A stretch of DNA of 64,000 nt from Apostichopus japonicus (taxonomy: Eukaryota; Echinodermata; Holothuroidea; Aspidochirotida; Stichopodidae): positions 23,917,168-23,981,167 of the forward strand of contig NC_092569.1 of the NCBI RefSeq assembly GCF_037975245.1, in the 5' to 3' direction. The notes under the pieces are model-generated. The model searched no databases and had not been told where the DNA came from. It saw nothing but the letters and a program-made list of their open reading frames with translations. The position numbers and the translations under genes were made by a program. This document shows positions 11,561 to 22,000 of the stretch, piece after piece (positions within the stretch are counted from its first letter, which is position 1; each line of letters starts with the position of its first letter).

Positions 11561-11792
11561 TTTTTCGTTGATAGCAGAGGAAAACAATTCAGCACGTATG
11601 ACGGAGACAATGACGCAGGTGGTACCTACAACTGTGCAGAGAAGCACAGAAGCGGCTGGTGGCACTCGAATACTAATTGGTGTCGGTGCTTTGTTAATGG
11701 CAATTGCGATTATTTCCAATACAGCAGCAGCTGTACGTCAGGTTGTACTTATGAAAACATCAATGGTGTCTACAATGGAGACAACGGAGAAA

Positions 11793-12370
11793 ACATCATC
11801 TCTAATTTCAATTCAATTCAATTTCAATTTCTTTATTCCAGTATAAATTATAAAATTTATAAATAGGACACATAAAAATGATACATAAAAGACGTAAACA
11901 TGTACAAAAATGAAAGCATGAACAAAAACAAGAAATAAGATAGAGGATTAGAAGTTTTAAAGATTAAAAGGATTATAACATCGATTCTAAGAACCCATTT
12001 TGAATATAAATGGCTGCTCTGTAGATAAATGAGTTCTTAAAAAGCATAATTCTAAAAGATGGCAAGATAGTAGGATTACGTAGATTGTACTTGCTGGTTC
12101 TATTGCACAGAGAGATCAACTCTGAGTGAAGTGGGTGATCTTTAGAACTATGTATATTCTTAGCTAGTCTTATGAATTCACTTTTAGCAGCAGTGTTTAC
12201 TTTACCAACAAGGCTTTCATAGTCGAGATTAAATATTTTTGAGCAGTAATGGTAACTGCAACCTCCAATTCGTTGAGATGAAAATTCGACCGTCCTCTTA
12301 ACTTGATGAACAAGATGCCTGCATGTGGAACTGAGCATTTTAGGAAACATTTTTCATAATTATTCAGAAG
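11793..12370 (-). mobile_element. 5'-truncated non-LTR retrotransposon tail in the FReD exon
   Basis: A 125-codon frame on the - strand (12350-11973) ends the way CR1/L2/jockey reverse transcriptases do: HPLHSELISLCNRTSKYNLR, then a FRIMLFKNSFIYRAAIYIQN-like ending. Downstream is an A/T-rich 3' tail ending in a short ATTGAATTGAAATT-type repeat at the junction with the fibrinogen exon (about 11793-11815). Orientation is opposite to the host gene. The insertion removes the end of the fibrinogen domain. Confidence 0.7.
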
Positions 12371-12566
12371 TTCAAAAAGTCTGACCAAACGAAGCGTGGT
12401 TGGAATAGTTTTTATGAAAGACTTTTACTTGTGGGTAAATTTCATGTTTATTAAAGGTCATATTGGTTATAATTGAAATTGACTTCTCTAACTTTTTAAC
12501 TTAAAAGCATAAACAATATAGATTAATGGGACAATCGCTTTAGTATATAGTTTAAACATCTAGTAA

Positions 12567-12572
<6 letters not shown>

Positions 12573-12602
<30 letters not shown>
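12573..12602. repeat. (TA)n microsatellite
   Basis: An uninterrupted AT dinucleotide run of about 30 bases. Confidence 0.95.
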
Positions 12603-12785
12603 CTCACTCGACCTGGATTACGTGGACATTCGTTAGTATCCCACCGCGCTATGTGGACACCAACCGATTATGTGGACATTCGATGTCCACGTAACGCAAG
12701 TTGCTCTAAACAGGCTCCACCCCCCACAAAACATACGCTCCTAGTGAAATTACGAACTTTTATTTTTGTCCACATAATCGGTTGA
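12603..12785. repeat. Short foldback segment built on GTGGACAT
   Basis: GTGGACATTCGATGTCCAC (12673-12691) is a hairpin with 8-base arms and a 3-base loop. ACCGATTATGTGGACA near 12662 is answered by TGTCCACATAATCGGTTG near 12766. ATGTGGACA-type motifs recur. It resembles the end of a small foldback or MITE element, but target duplications are not evident. Confidence 0.55.
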
Positions 12786-12794
12786 AAGTGATTT

Positions 12795-12966
12795 TAACCC
12801 TAACCCTATTTCCTAACCCTGTTTCCTAACCCTAACCCTATTTCCTAACCCTATTTCCTAAACCCTAACCCTATTTCCTAACCATATTTCCTAACCCTCT
12901 TCACGTATCTCTCTTCACGTACATCGATGGATTTAACTATATTTCCTAACCCTATTTCCTACTATA
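12795..12966. repeat. Degenerate telomere-like CCCTAA array
   Basis: CCCTAACCCTA is interspersed with a longer variant, CCCTATTTCCTAA, repeated about ten times. Two CTCTTCACGTA units sit inside. CCCTAA is the C-strand of the common metazoan telomere repeat, so this is an interstitial telomere-like tract or a satellite derived from it. The left end of the 15-kb transposon begins directly at its right edge. Confidence 0.85.
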
Positions 12967-13135
12967 CACTGAAAAAAAAATTGACATTGTTATGAGTAGT
13001 TTCAGTCTAAAAACATAGACTGACTCACTTTCAGGGCTCATCTTACTCGTATTTCTTAATTTAAATCAAACTTGGCGTCATAGTAGAGCCGTTTTTGTTT
13101 ATATCTCCCCGTATCATAGAGTTACTCACTTTGTA
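12967..13135. repeat. Left TIR and subterminal repeats of the 15-kb element
   Basis: After the 19-base TIR come TATGAGTAG, GACTGACTCACTTT, CTTACTCGTA and AGAGTTACTCACTTT. These are repeats of GAGTRA in both orientations. Clustered subterminal motifs are the usual binding sites for proteins of CACTA elements. Confidence 0.7.
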
Positions 13136-14929
13136 ATGAAATTGTACCTACGAAGCTTCTGAACTTCCTTAATGTTGTCTGTGTATACTCATTACCGTTT
13201 TCTGTTTCGTTTTGGGGGTCAATACAATCTATCTGAGTAATAGTTAAATGAGTTGAGAAACACAGTGCAACTTTGTTTATAAAGTTGATGAGTATTTTTA
13301 ATAATGGTTGCGTACACCTACGCACCGTACCGAGAACTGTCACCTCCGCTGGGTAACTGGACTCAAGCTCATAACACTCATCTGAAACGCACTCACGCAA
13401 TATCCGTTTAAGCCGTATGCACATCGTGAATGCATTCAAGACTTGATAAGAGCAGGTAGGGTATATTTTTACTTAAATGCCACAACGGTTATACTTTTAT
13501 TGCAATTCTATCGATTGATCTGGTTTAATTCGGGTGAAATTCGTGTTTTATTTCTGTTTTATAAGCCAAGTCCTGCACGTTTGTTGCTACGCGAGCAGGC
13601 AGCTAACCCACGTTAGGCTAGTATATAAGATCGGACGCTAGTAGTACTTGGTACAATAACACTAGGCTAGTCATAAGTTAGGCCTATACACAAAACTGCG
13701 AGATACCTTGAACCTGGACGTTTATGATTTATGTTAGGCCAGGCTATAGTAGTCGCATACTGTTACTGTTGATTGCAGTGTTAGGTGTGGCACGGAAAGT
13801 GAAACGTATTAGAAAGTTAACAAAACATAGAAAATGACCAAGCTGTAGGCTTTAGCTATAACTTGTATGATGGTAGGCTGTATTACCGCGATGCTAAGGG
13901 CCTTTTTCTTTCTCAAAAAACTTATGATGAAGCCGATCGTTCTGTTTCCCGACCATTATTAAGTATTAAAGTCTCCTTCATATATTTTGATCAAAATAAA
14001 GTTGATTCACAACCCTGAAGATGTCAATAAACGTCGATAAATTATCTGTCTTGACGGTCGAAGCCACAGAAAATTTCCCATACATCCGCGGATACACACG
14101 TACAAAATTTACATACTGGAATATTGCGGATGTGCTTGACAATCATGTCCTTTTGAAATATTTCATTTGATCTGCTATTACCATAGTGCAATCCGATTCA
14201 CCATACTGTGTGCTTTGTAAAGGTATCCGTACAGGTTTTAGGCCTTCAAATGACAACAAATTTACCTTTAATTATTTTACATTGAAATTACACAAAAATC
14301 ACAAGCACAAATGTATCGCAACCCAACGACACTGGAAACTTGAAAACTTGATGTATATTCAACAAAAACAGCTCAGCATACCATTTTGGTTTGCATTGTG
14401 GATACTGTAGGTTACTTCTGCTTTAGTTGAATGTGAGTGTCAATGTTATTCTTCGTGCTTTGCCTATTGAACGATTCAAATTTGCACGTGAGATACGCGG
14501 TATTACAGCATTCCATCATACTACTACTAGTAGTGGAGCTAAGAAAAGTGACATTTCCAAAGTAGGTTAGCTTAACTATGCTATGCATAATTCAAAGTCA
14601 CAAGTGTTTGGTACAGTGACAATATTTCCCAGAATGTGGAAAGTAACTTAGGCATAGTTTATATTGCTATACCTAGCTTACCGTAATTGAACTCATATGC
14701 CAGTAGGAGTAGGCTAACATTTAAATGTTACAAAGTATAACTTACTGTGAAAAAGGTGTAAGGGGAGGGGGGGGGGTCTCGGGCAAAAATATTCACTAGG
14801 GGTCAAAGGGTGGAACTTTTTGGTTTTAATGATCATGATCTTTGCAGCCATGCTGGCATGTGTAGATGTGTATGTGTTTGGATGTATTGAGGATGTGTTT
14901 GTGATGCCTAGAGCTTGTAAACATACTAA
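13136..14929. other. 5' non-coding region of the 15-kb element
   Basis: No convincing gene. A 105-codon frame on the - strand (13439-13122) shows no recognisable domain. The region around 13560-13800 is rich in TAGGCC-type words. A poly-G tract lies at 14761-14778. Promoter or 5' UTR exons of the transposase gene may lie here but cannot be placed. Confidence 0.4.
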
Positions 14930-15860
14930 ATTAAGTGCAAGAAGCCTGTTGTATTGGCTAAAGTCTAGGGTCATTTTGGGTCAATTTTTGAAAATCTTGT
15001 AAACATGATATCTCAAGTAATGAAGCTTATACAGATCGCACATCATTCCTATGTAGGTGAACCACACTGTGCACAAGAAACCTATTGTTTATGGTGGAGG
15101 TCAAAGGCCACTCCAGGTCAACAGGGGTCAAGTCACTGAAACCTTGTAAACGTAGTATCTAAAGAAGGGAGGCGACACAAATGTAATATATCTTACATGT
15201 AGCTTTACCACCTTGAGTACTGGAAGCTTATTGACTTTGGTGTAGGTCAAATGTAAACATTTGGTATCAACAAGGGTCAATTTGTGAAAACCTTGTAAAC
15301 ATGGTATCTCAAGCAAAGAAGGGTAAGGTAGATCTCACCATTTGTATACATGTAGTGTACGGTGTACCATATTGAGTACAAGACGTTTATTGTTTTTAGT
15401 CATTTGGGGTCAACAGGGGTCAAATTGCTGAAACACTGTTTAGTACAGTATCTCAAGAAGGGAAGCTTGTACTGATATTATGTGTAGTACTGTATGTAGG
15501 CTGGTAAACATGATATCTCAAGAAGGGAACTTGGACAGATCTCGGATTTTTGCTATGTAGGTGAACCACATTGAGTACAAGAAGCCTTTTGTTTTTGATG
15601 GAGGTAAAAAGTCATTTGAGGTCAACAAGGGGCAAATTGCTGAAACCTTGTAGCCACAATAATTCAAGCAAGGTGGGGTTAGTACATATTTCATAGGTTT
15701 ACATCATTGAGTAACAGAAGCCTGTTGATTTTGATGGAGGTCAAAGGTCATGTACAGGGTTCAGTTTGTGAAAACATTTGATTTCTCAAGAAAGGAAGCT
15801 AAGACAGAATTCATCATTATAACGTTGTTGTACAAACAATAATGTTATGTTGATTCTTTT
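14930..15860. repeat. Degenerate tandem repeat, about 160-180 bp unit
   Basis: Units contain GAAGCCTGTTGTTTTTGATGG-like text, GGTCAAAGGTCATTTGAGGT, CAACAGGGGTCAAATTGCTG, ACCTTGTAAACATGATATCTC and AAGAAGGGAAGCTTGGACAG. At least five diverged copies can be followed. Isolated copies occur at 20010-20065 and 23020-23150, so this repeat family is dispersed through the element's non-coding parts. Confidence 0.75.
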
Positions 15861-16108
15861 ACAGGAAATTGTGATTGGACCCCCACTATTTGGGTTGAAA
15901 TGACTCTCCCCCAGAATCCCCAATCACCATGTGTGTTTGGCACTTGACTTTAGCCATTTCCCATGCATCAAGTTTGAATGTCATGTGTTGCATAGCTATA
16001 TAGGTAATATTTTATATATTGGAAAATATCAGTACACCAAGAAAATTTGTTGTAAGTGTAATCTGAATATTTCTTTACAGTTGATGTAATTTTATTGACA
16101 GAAGGAAG

Positions 16109-18646
16109 TTGTTTCTTTTTTTTATAGCCCCTTCCAGCAAAAGAAAAATGGATGGTGCTTGCTCATCAGGTAATATACAACAAATATCTTGTGTAATGGC
16201 CTATCAGTGTCAACGGTGCAGAAAATATCAAACAAATAAGTTTAATTCTTTTATGCAGCATCTGAGGCTACTTCATTCACATGAGCCTGATTTCAGTGTT
16301 AGATGTGGAATTGAAAGTTGTGAAAAGGTATACAAAAAAATACCCTCATTCTTGAGTCATATTCACAGAAAACATCCACACTTTAAAGGTGGCATATCGC
16401 AGACTGAAGTTTGTAGGCAGATAGATTCTGGAATAACTTTTTCAACTGAATCAAATGAGTATAGTGTAGATGAAGCAGCTGGTCATGCACCAGTACATTC
16501 TATTAAGATGAGAGATTGTAAACAAGATCTGGCATTGATGATCCTAAAGTGGCAAGAGATGTATCAACTACCTAAAATCCATGTCAGCAATATCTTAAGT
16601 GACATTGGCTTTCTTGTCTCAGCAAGTCACAAGCAATTTTCAGAGGAAACTTGTAAAATGTTCCAAGATCACGGGTTTGAGGTGAATGACAATCCTACAC
16701 TAAAGCAGTTTTTGGACAGAAATGAATTGGCAGAGACTTGTACACATATGCAGTCAGAACATAACCAAATGCAATATTTCGAAAGCAATCTCCCACTTGT
16801 TCAATCTACAGCGATAGTCCTTGGTAGGGATGAGCATGGTAAAATTGAAACATTCCAATATGTTCCAATTCTGGAAATGTTAGAATTGATTCTTTTGAAT
16901 GATGATGTGTTTGCAGAAGTGATGAAATCCACCCACAACCAACAAACAGGGGAAGTAGCCAGTTACAATGATGGAAATTTCTTTAAAGAAAATAGTTTGT
17001 TCCAAACTTATAAGACATCTCTGCAAATTGTTTTATACAATGATGATTTTGAAGTTTCGAACCCTATTGGAACATTTACCAAGAAGCAAAAGCTAAATGG
17101 CATGTATTTTAATTTAGGTAACATTGATGCCAAATTCAAGAGCAAACTGCATGTCATTCAGTTAGTGTCACTATGTAAGAGTTCCTTGATCCAAAAGTAT
17201 GGACTATCTAAAGTCTTTGAGAGATTGATTACTGATCTTCAAACATTAGAAACAAATGGAATGAAAGTAATCAAAGATGGACAAGAATACTTGTTTTTTG
17301 GAACAGTCACAATGATAGTAGCTGACAACTTGGCTAGTCATCAGATTGGTGGGTTCATGGAATCTTTCAGGGCAAATAGAATTTGCAGGTTTTGTATGTT
17401 AAGTTATACAGAGCTTAAGTCCGGAAAGTTTGACATAGCTAGTACTATTAAAAGAACTAAAGAAGTATACTTTCGCCATGTAGAGGTTGTACAAAGAGAC
17501 CAAAGCCTAGCCACTGTTTATGGAGTGAAAACGAATTCTGTATTTAACAAGCTTGACTATTTCCATGTTACTAGGGGCTTGCCATCAGATCCAATGCACG
17601 ATTTGTTGGAGGGAGTCATTCCAAAAGTTTGGGGAGAAGTTTTAACTTGCTTTGTCCAGAGGAAGTTGGTCTCCCTGAATCAGCTGAATCATGACTTAAA
17701 ACATTTTAGGTATAAAGGTAGTGACAAATCAAAGATACCAGCTCCCCTTATTTGGACCCAGAGTCATGTATATGTAAAGCAGACAGCTTCTCAAATGTCT
17801 GGTCTAATGAAAGTTTTATTCTTCGTACTAGGAGATATAATTCCACAATATGATGACTATTGGCAGCTTCTCATACTATCTGCAGATATCTGTGACCTTG
17901 TATTTGCACCAAGGCACAATGAAGCAACAATAGTTATGCTACATGGCCTAGTTCAAGATTTCCTTGAGCTCTACCTTGACCTTTTCAAGGATGGCCTCAT
18001 ACCTAAAATGCATTTCTTAATGCATTACAGTGACCAAATTAGAAATTTTGGACCATTGTCAGCTTGCTCTACTATCAGATTTGAGGCTAAGCATAGCTAC
18101 TTTAAAGGTTTGGCACGTAAAACCAAAAACAGAAAAAATTTGTGTTTAACCTTAGCTAAACAACACCAGTTATTGCAGAGTTTGTATCACATCTCTCCAT
18201 GTTTTTTGGAAAGTGATGAGAAAGATTCAGTGGGTGGATCTCTGTGTGCTGTAGAAAATTTATTACAGGACGTCCAGCATGCTGTGAGGGATATGTTTGG
18301 ACCTATCTCTGAAGTATTCAGATGTACTGCAGTAGTGATAAATGGCAATAGATTTGATGAAAATTCAGTGGTAGTAACAGGTACAGAGAAGAATGTCCTG
18401 CAGTTCAGCATTGTCAAAGCAATTTTTCTCAGGGGCAGTCGTGTCTATTTTCTGGTTTCAGAATTGGAAAATGTTCAGTACTCTGCTCATTATCACTCTA
18501 ATATTGTCAGACCAAATTTCAGTGGCAAAACACATATTATTGAGCCAGAGGATCTTCTTGATTTTCGGCCGTTGGAGTATTATTTCTGTAATGTTGGAAT
18601 ATGTATCCCTCAAAGATACCGGTTGTTGGAGGAATTCATTTGTTAG
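16109..18646 (+). CDS. C2H2 zinc-finger, Tnp2/CACTA-type DDE transposase
   Basis: This 845-codon frame without interruption is the only long ORF in the window. Two N-terminal C2H2 fingers are visible: C34, C37, H51, H56, and C66, C71, H84, H89. The catalytic region matches the block order of CACTA Tnp2 proteins: IVLYNDDFEVSNPIG (D312/D313); TMIVADNLASH (D404) followed by CRFC (C426, C429); GLPSDPMHDLLEGV (D494); and MHFLMHYSDQIRNFGPL then IRFEAKHSYFKGL (E659). D312/313, D494 and E659 are my proposed DDE residues, by analogy. A TTTTTTATAG acceptor at about 16126 suggests the long exon is spliced, so the true start may be Met14 (16148) or lie upstream. The spliced SAMD3-like gene follows on the same strand about 440 bp later. 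Expected role: nuclear transposase acting on the element's own ends. Domestication is possible but not needed to explain the open frame. Confidence 0.8.
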   Translation: MFLFFIAPSSKRKMDGACSSGNIQQISCVMAYQCQRCRKYQTNKFNSFMQHLRLLHSHEPDFSVRCGIESCEKVYKKIPSFLSHIHRKHPHFKGGISQTEVCRQIDSGITFSTESNEYSVDEAAGHAPVHSIKMRDCKQDLALMILKWQEMYQLPKIHVSNILSDIGFLVSASHKQFSEETCKMFQDHGFEVNDNPTLKQFLDRNELAETCTHMQSEHNQMQYFESNLPLVQSTAIVLGRDEHGKIETFQYVPILEMLELILLNDDVFAEVMKSTHNQQTGEVASYNDGNFFKENSLFQTYKTSLQIVLYNDDFEVSNPIGTFTKKQKLNGMYFNLGNIDAKFKSKLHVIQLVSLCKSSLIQKYGLSKVFERLITDLQTLETNGMKVIKDGQEYLFFGTVTMIVADNLASHQIGGFMESFRANRICRFCMLSYTELKSGKFDIASTIKRTKEVYFRHVEVVQRDQSLATVYGVKTNSVFNKLDYFHVTRGLPSDPMHDLLEGVIPKVWGEVLTCFVQRKLVSLNQLNHDLKHFRYKGSDKSKIPAPLIWTQSHVYVKQTASQMSGLMKVLFFVLGDIIPQYDDYWQLLILSADICDLVFAPRHNEATIVMLHGLVQDFLELYLDLFKDGLIPKMHFLMHYSDQIRNFGPLSACSTIRFEAKHSYFKGLARKTKNRKNLCLTLAKQHQLLQSLYHISPCFLESDEKDSVGGSLCAVENLLQDVQHAVRDMFGPISEVFRCTAVVINGNRFDENSVVVTGTEKNVLQFSIVKAIFLRGSRVYFLVSELENVQYSAHYHSNIVRPNFSGKTHIIEPEDLLDFRPLEYYFCNVGICIPQRYRLLEEFIC

Positions 18647-19082
18647 TTAATTTATGAGGCAGTTTTCCTTGTAGAGGGTTTAGCTCAATGAGTTAAAGCA
18701 GTGTGTTAGGTTTGATAATGCATTAACCACAGTATAATGTTCATATTTAACAACAATAACTAACACATATGCATGTGCCTATAACAGTACAATGCCGTGG
18801 TTGGATTACTTTTTTGTCAGGTGAAATACCTAAAGTGAAGAAAAGTTTGGCTGACCTGTCATTTGCACTATCATTTGCTGATCATGCTCATTTTATGTAT
18901 GCCATGGATCTTTGCGGACATGACAGACTGAATGTTACTGACTCCATCATTGGTGAAGAGCGGGCCATCATATTTTGGGATGTTGTTGGTTTTTTGGCTG
19001 TTGCAAATATTGCCTTTAGAGAAAAATGGTCTGTTCATCTTCACTTACTTAACAACACAGTCCAATTTTTCTAACAGACACA
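18647..19082. other. Spacer between transposase and SAMD3-like gene
   Basis: This could hold the 3' end of the transposase mRNA and the promoter or 5' UTR of the next gene. A 101-codon frame at 18769-19074 has no family match I recognise, and its coding status is doubtful. No canonical AATAAA is visible just after 18646. Confidence 0.4.
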
Positions 19083-22000
19083 ATGGACTTTCTTGTATGC
19101 TATGGAGAGGACACATTTGTCATAAAAGTGGGCAGTAGTGATGAGCTTCTCTCATCAATCAGGCAGAAATTTTCAATCTCGGAAAGTATTCAGCTTAAAC
19201 TTAAAGTCTACAACAATGACTGGAATGAGTGGGTCAACATATCCTTACATGAACTGAAAGGCAAGGAAAAGCTAAAAGTTTTCACAGACACTCTTCCTGG
19301 ACTTGATGTGTTTGAAATTCCTTGGACATCACCGGTAACAGGGTCCTCAGCTGAAAGTTCTTTTTTAGACTCTGATGTAGCTGAGGCACTTGAGGGAGGT
19401 GATGACTTGTCCTCAGAAATAAGTTCACCATCAACATCGCACCAAGAAATGGATCAGCTGTTGTCACAGCAATTGCCATCAACACCACAAGCAGCTACAC
19501 AGCAAGAAGTGGAACATCCATCATCGATAGAGAAGAATGTTTCATCTGCAGCTCTAAAACCAATGAGGTCCATTGGTTCTTCTAGCTTTACCCTCCAAAG
19601 GTAAAGTATGAACAAGTGGATCCTTAAATTAATATTTATGATTAAACTAAAGTTCCAAAGGGTCACATATTGGCTTGCACCTCTTTTATCAAATAGTCTT
19701 TTACTGGCCATGTTTGCCAATAAGTATTGATAGAGGACTCGAGTCAGAAGCCACAGTGAAAATATCTCCAAACGTGTTATGTACTGAGATGCACTCAAGC
19801 CAAAGTGACCCTTTCTCTTTGCAGAGCACTGAAACACGGGCCAATGTGACAACAGCATGACATCTACTATGTGCTGAGATACAACACAATATGGTTTTGA
19901 TGAAATCATAAACCTATACGTTCATGCTGGTGTGGGTGTGTGCGTATGTGTGTGTGTGTATGCTTGCATGTTGGTGTGTACAGTATGTGTGAGTGGTGTG
20001 AAGCCCAGCTTGTAATCACGATATCTCAAGAGAGGAAGCTTTGACAGATATACAGTATTTGGCATGTAGGTGTTTTCACTTGTACTGCTGTTTGATCAAG
20101 TTTCTTAATAACACTCACTATAATGTACAATATAACTGATTGATAAAATATTGCTCATGTTATTTCATCAAAACCACAATTCATGTGTACACTCTGGTTT
20201 ATACGTGCATTGTACAGCATATTGACACTGGCCAGTGTAACAATATAGGAATACTTGTTATGTACGTACTGACTACTGAGACACAGGCCATTATGTATCA
20301 TTACTGTACATGCTATTGGGGGAGCCATCCATAGTGACACTATCTCATGCATGCTTGAGACAAGTTGAATTAATGCATGTTATGCTCTAAGACTCAGACC
20401 AGAGTGACAATATGCCTGCTGGTTATGTACAGAGAGAGAGGCCGGTGTGATAGTAATTCGTTTCATGCCTTGTTGTCGAAGAGAAATACTTGTATTAATG
20501 TTATTCTCTATTTCATACGGTTGTTACTAAATGCACAATGATTGATTGAAGAAAACGATGTAGAGGAAGTAAAGTTGGACCTTGGATGTCCTGACCCAGA
20601 CTACAGTAGTCTCCGACTTGGCCTGTGCTGGACTCACACTTTTCTTGGACTTATACTTGGATATACTGGACTCAACAAGCAAGTGACATTTAATGTCCTA
20701 ATGATAGTGGTCAAAATGTTTGAAACACTTATTTACTGATATTTGGTAATATTGACTATCACAAGATTTGGTTGTTTTTACAGAAGAGAAATCCCTCTGA
20801 AGCCATGGCCATCGAAGTTTGAAATTCCAGTGACATCAATGTCCCATACACTACGTTGTTCACTTGAGAAGGGTATATTCCCCAATGAGAGGCTCAGAAG
20901 GCAACTAATTCAAGTTCTATATGATAAAATGACAGAGTATGAAAGGTAAATACATGTTTTGTGTCATATGCTTACACTGAAAAATAGAGTTCATTTGAGT
21001 TCTGAAAGGTTCTTTGTTCCAGTATTACAGGTCTCAGTCTTGGAAAACTGAATGCATACAGTATCATAGATTCTGTACTGATGCCAAGCAGTGAAGTGAT
21101 GTTTGTCTTTTTCCCTTTTCCATTTAATGCAATTAAATGTGGCATTTTCCTTTTTGTTTATAGTCATGAATATGAAAGAAAGTTTTTGTGGTTTAAAAGC
21201 CTAAATTATATGCAAAATATATTACTTTGACAGTTTAACACAATTTAATTGAATATAGGTACCCAACCAAACGGCAGTATGATGATGTTGCATGTGCACT
21301 TGTTGAAACCTTCCCTCATCTGGCTCACAACATCCCATGTGCTAAGCCTTACGTAAGTCCTGATTAAAATCCTCATTACTTTTCATATTAATTTCAGTAT
21401 TAAAAGAACAATTTGACACACCCATATACCTACATTGCTGCTTCAATATATGTGATGGTGATGATAATGGGTGTGTTTTTGTGTGTGATGTTTGACATCA
21501 AAGTTGCAAGAAAAAATCATTTGAATTCAAATATGGTATGTTAGTACCCCATTTTGGAAGCGTAATAAGCAAACTAAAGATTGATATAGTAGCTGTTTTT
21601 GTTGTTATTATTCTTGTCTCCCAATGCAAAAAAAGGTGCAACATAAGTGTCTTTTCCCCAAGTAAAGTTGCATACCTATGAGTACATGTGTTTCTTGGTT
21701 TGATTACACTATTGTCATACAAAAAATTGACCACCTAATGTACTCGATATCCACCTTATATATTTAACTGTGTTCAATATTTACTACGTTAATAGGATTT
21801 CTGGAAAGTGAAGCTCAGTGACAAGTTCCGTAATGAAAGGAAACACTTATTGGGGGCTGCTTTACCTGCAAGAAAGAAGATAAAGATATCTCCAAGTGGA
21901 CATACATTGATGAATGCTGATGAAACTAAAGGACTAGGAGAAGATGAAAGAAGTGTAGAGATGCACCAGAAGTGAGTGTGTTCAGGAATATGTAAAAATC

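Larger units (their letters stand above)
5956..11792 (+). pseudogene. Decayed secreted fibrinogen-related (FReD) gene with TIL and EGF-like modules
   Basis: Exons recognised: 5956-6025 signal peptide; 7120-7185 small Cys exon (KFPCKGSHC); 7918-7986 and 8408-8476, twin 69-nt Thr-rich mini-exons; 8670-9102 start of a TIL domain (YTCPPNMIYGNC), interrupted by a MITE; 9129-9423 Cys-rich/EGF-like plus start of the fibrinogen domain; 9770-10031 fibrinogen core (FQRRTDGSTTFYQNW, LWLGNEKLHYLT); about 11573-11792 fibrinogen C-end (STYDGDNDAGGTYNC, then SGWWHSN). Early junctions are all phase 1. Damage: most of the TIL exon deleted, two stops in the 9129 exon, no AG before the 9770 exon, a Cys lost at the end of exon 2, and the last exon cut by a retrotransposon. 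A linking exon between 10031 and 11573 is missing or unrecognised. Intact family members are secreted lectin-like proteins. Confidence 0.85.

Noticed and set aside
13122-13439. 105-codon - strand frame in the 5' part of the 15-kb element
   Set aside because: No recognisable domain, and no supporting exon structure or paralogue in the window.
18769-19138. Short frames between transposase and SAMD3-like gene as an extra gene
   Set aside because: Frames of 68-101 codons with no family signature. The SAMD3-like start at 19083 and the transposase stop explain the region without them.
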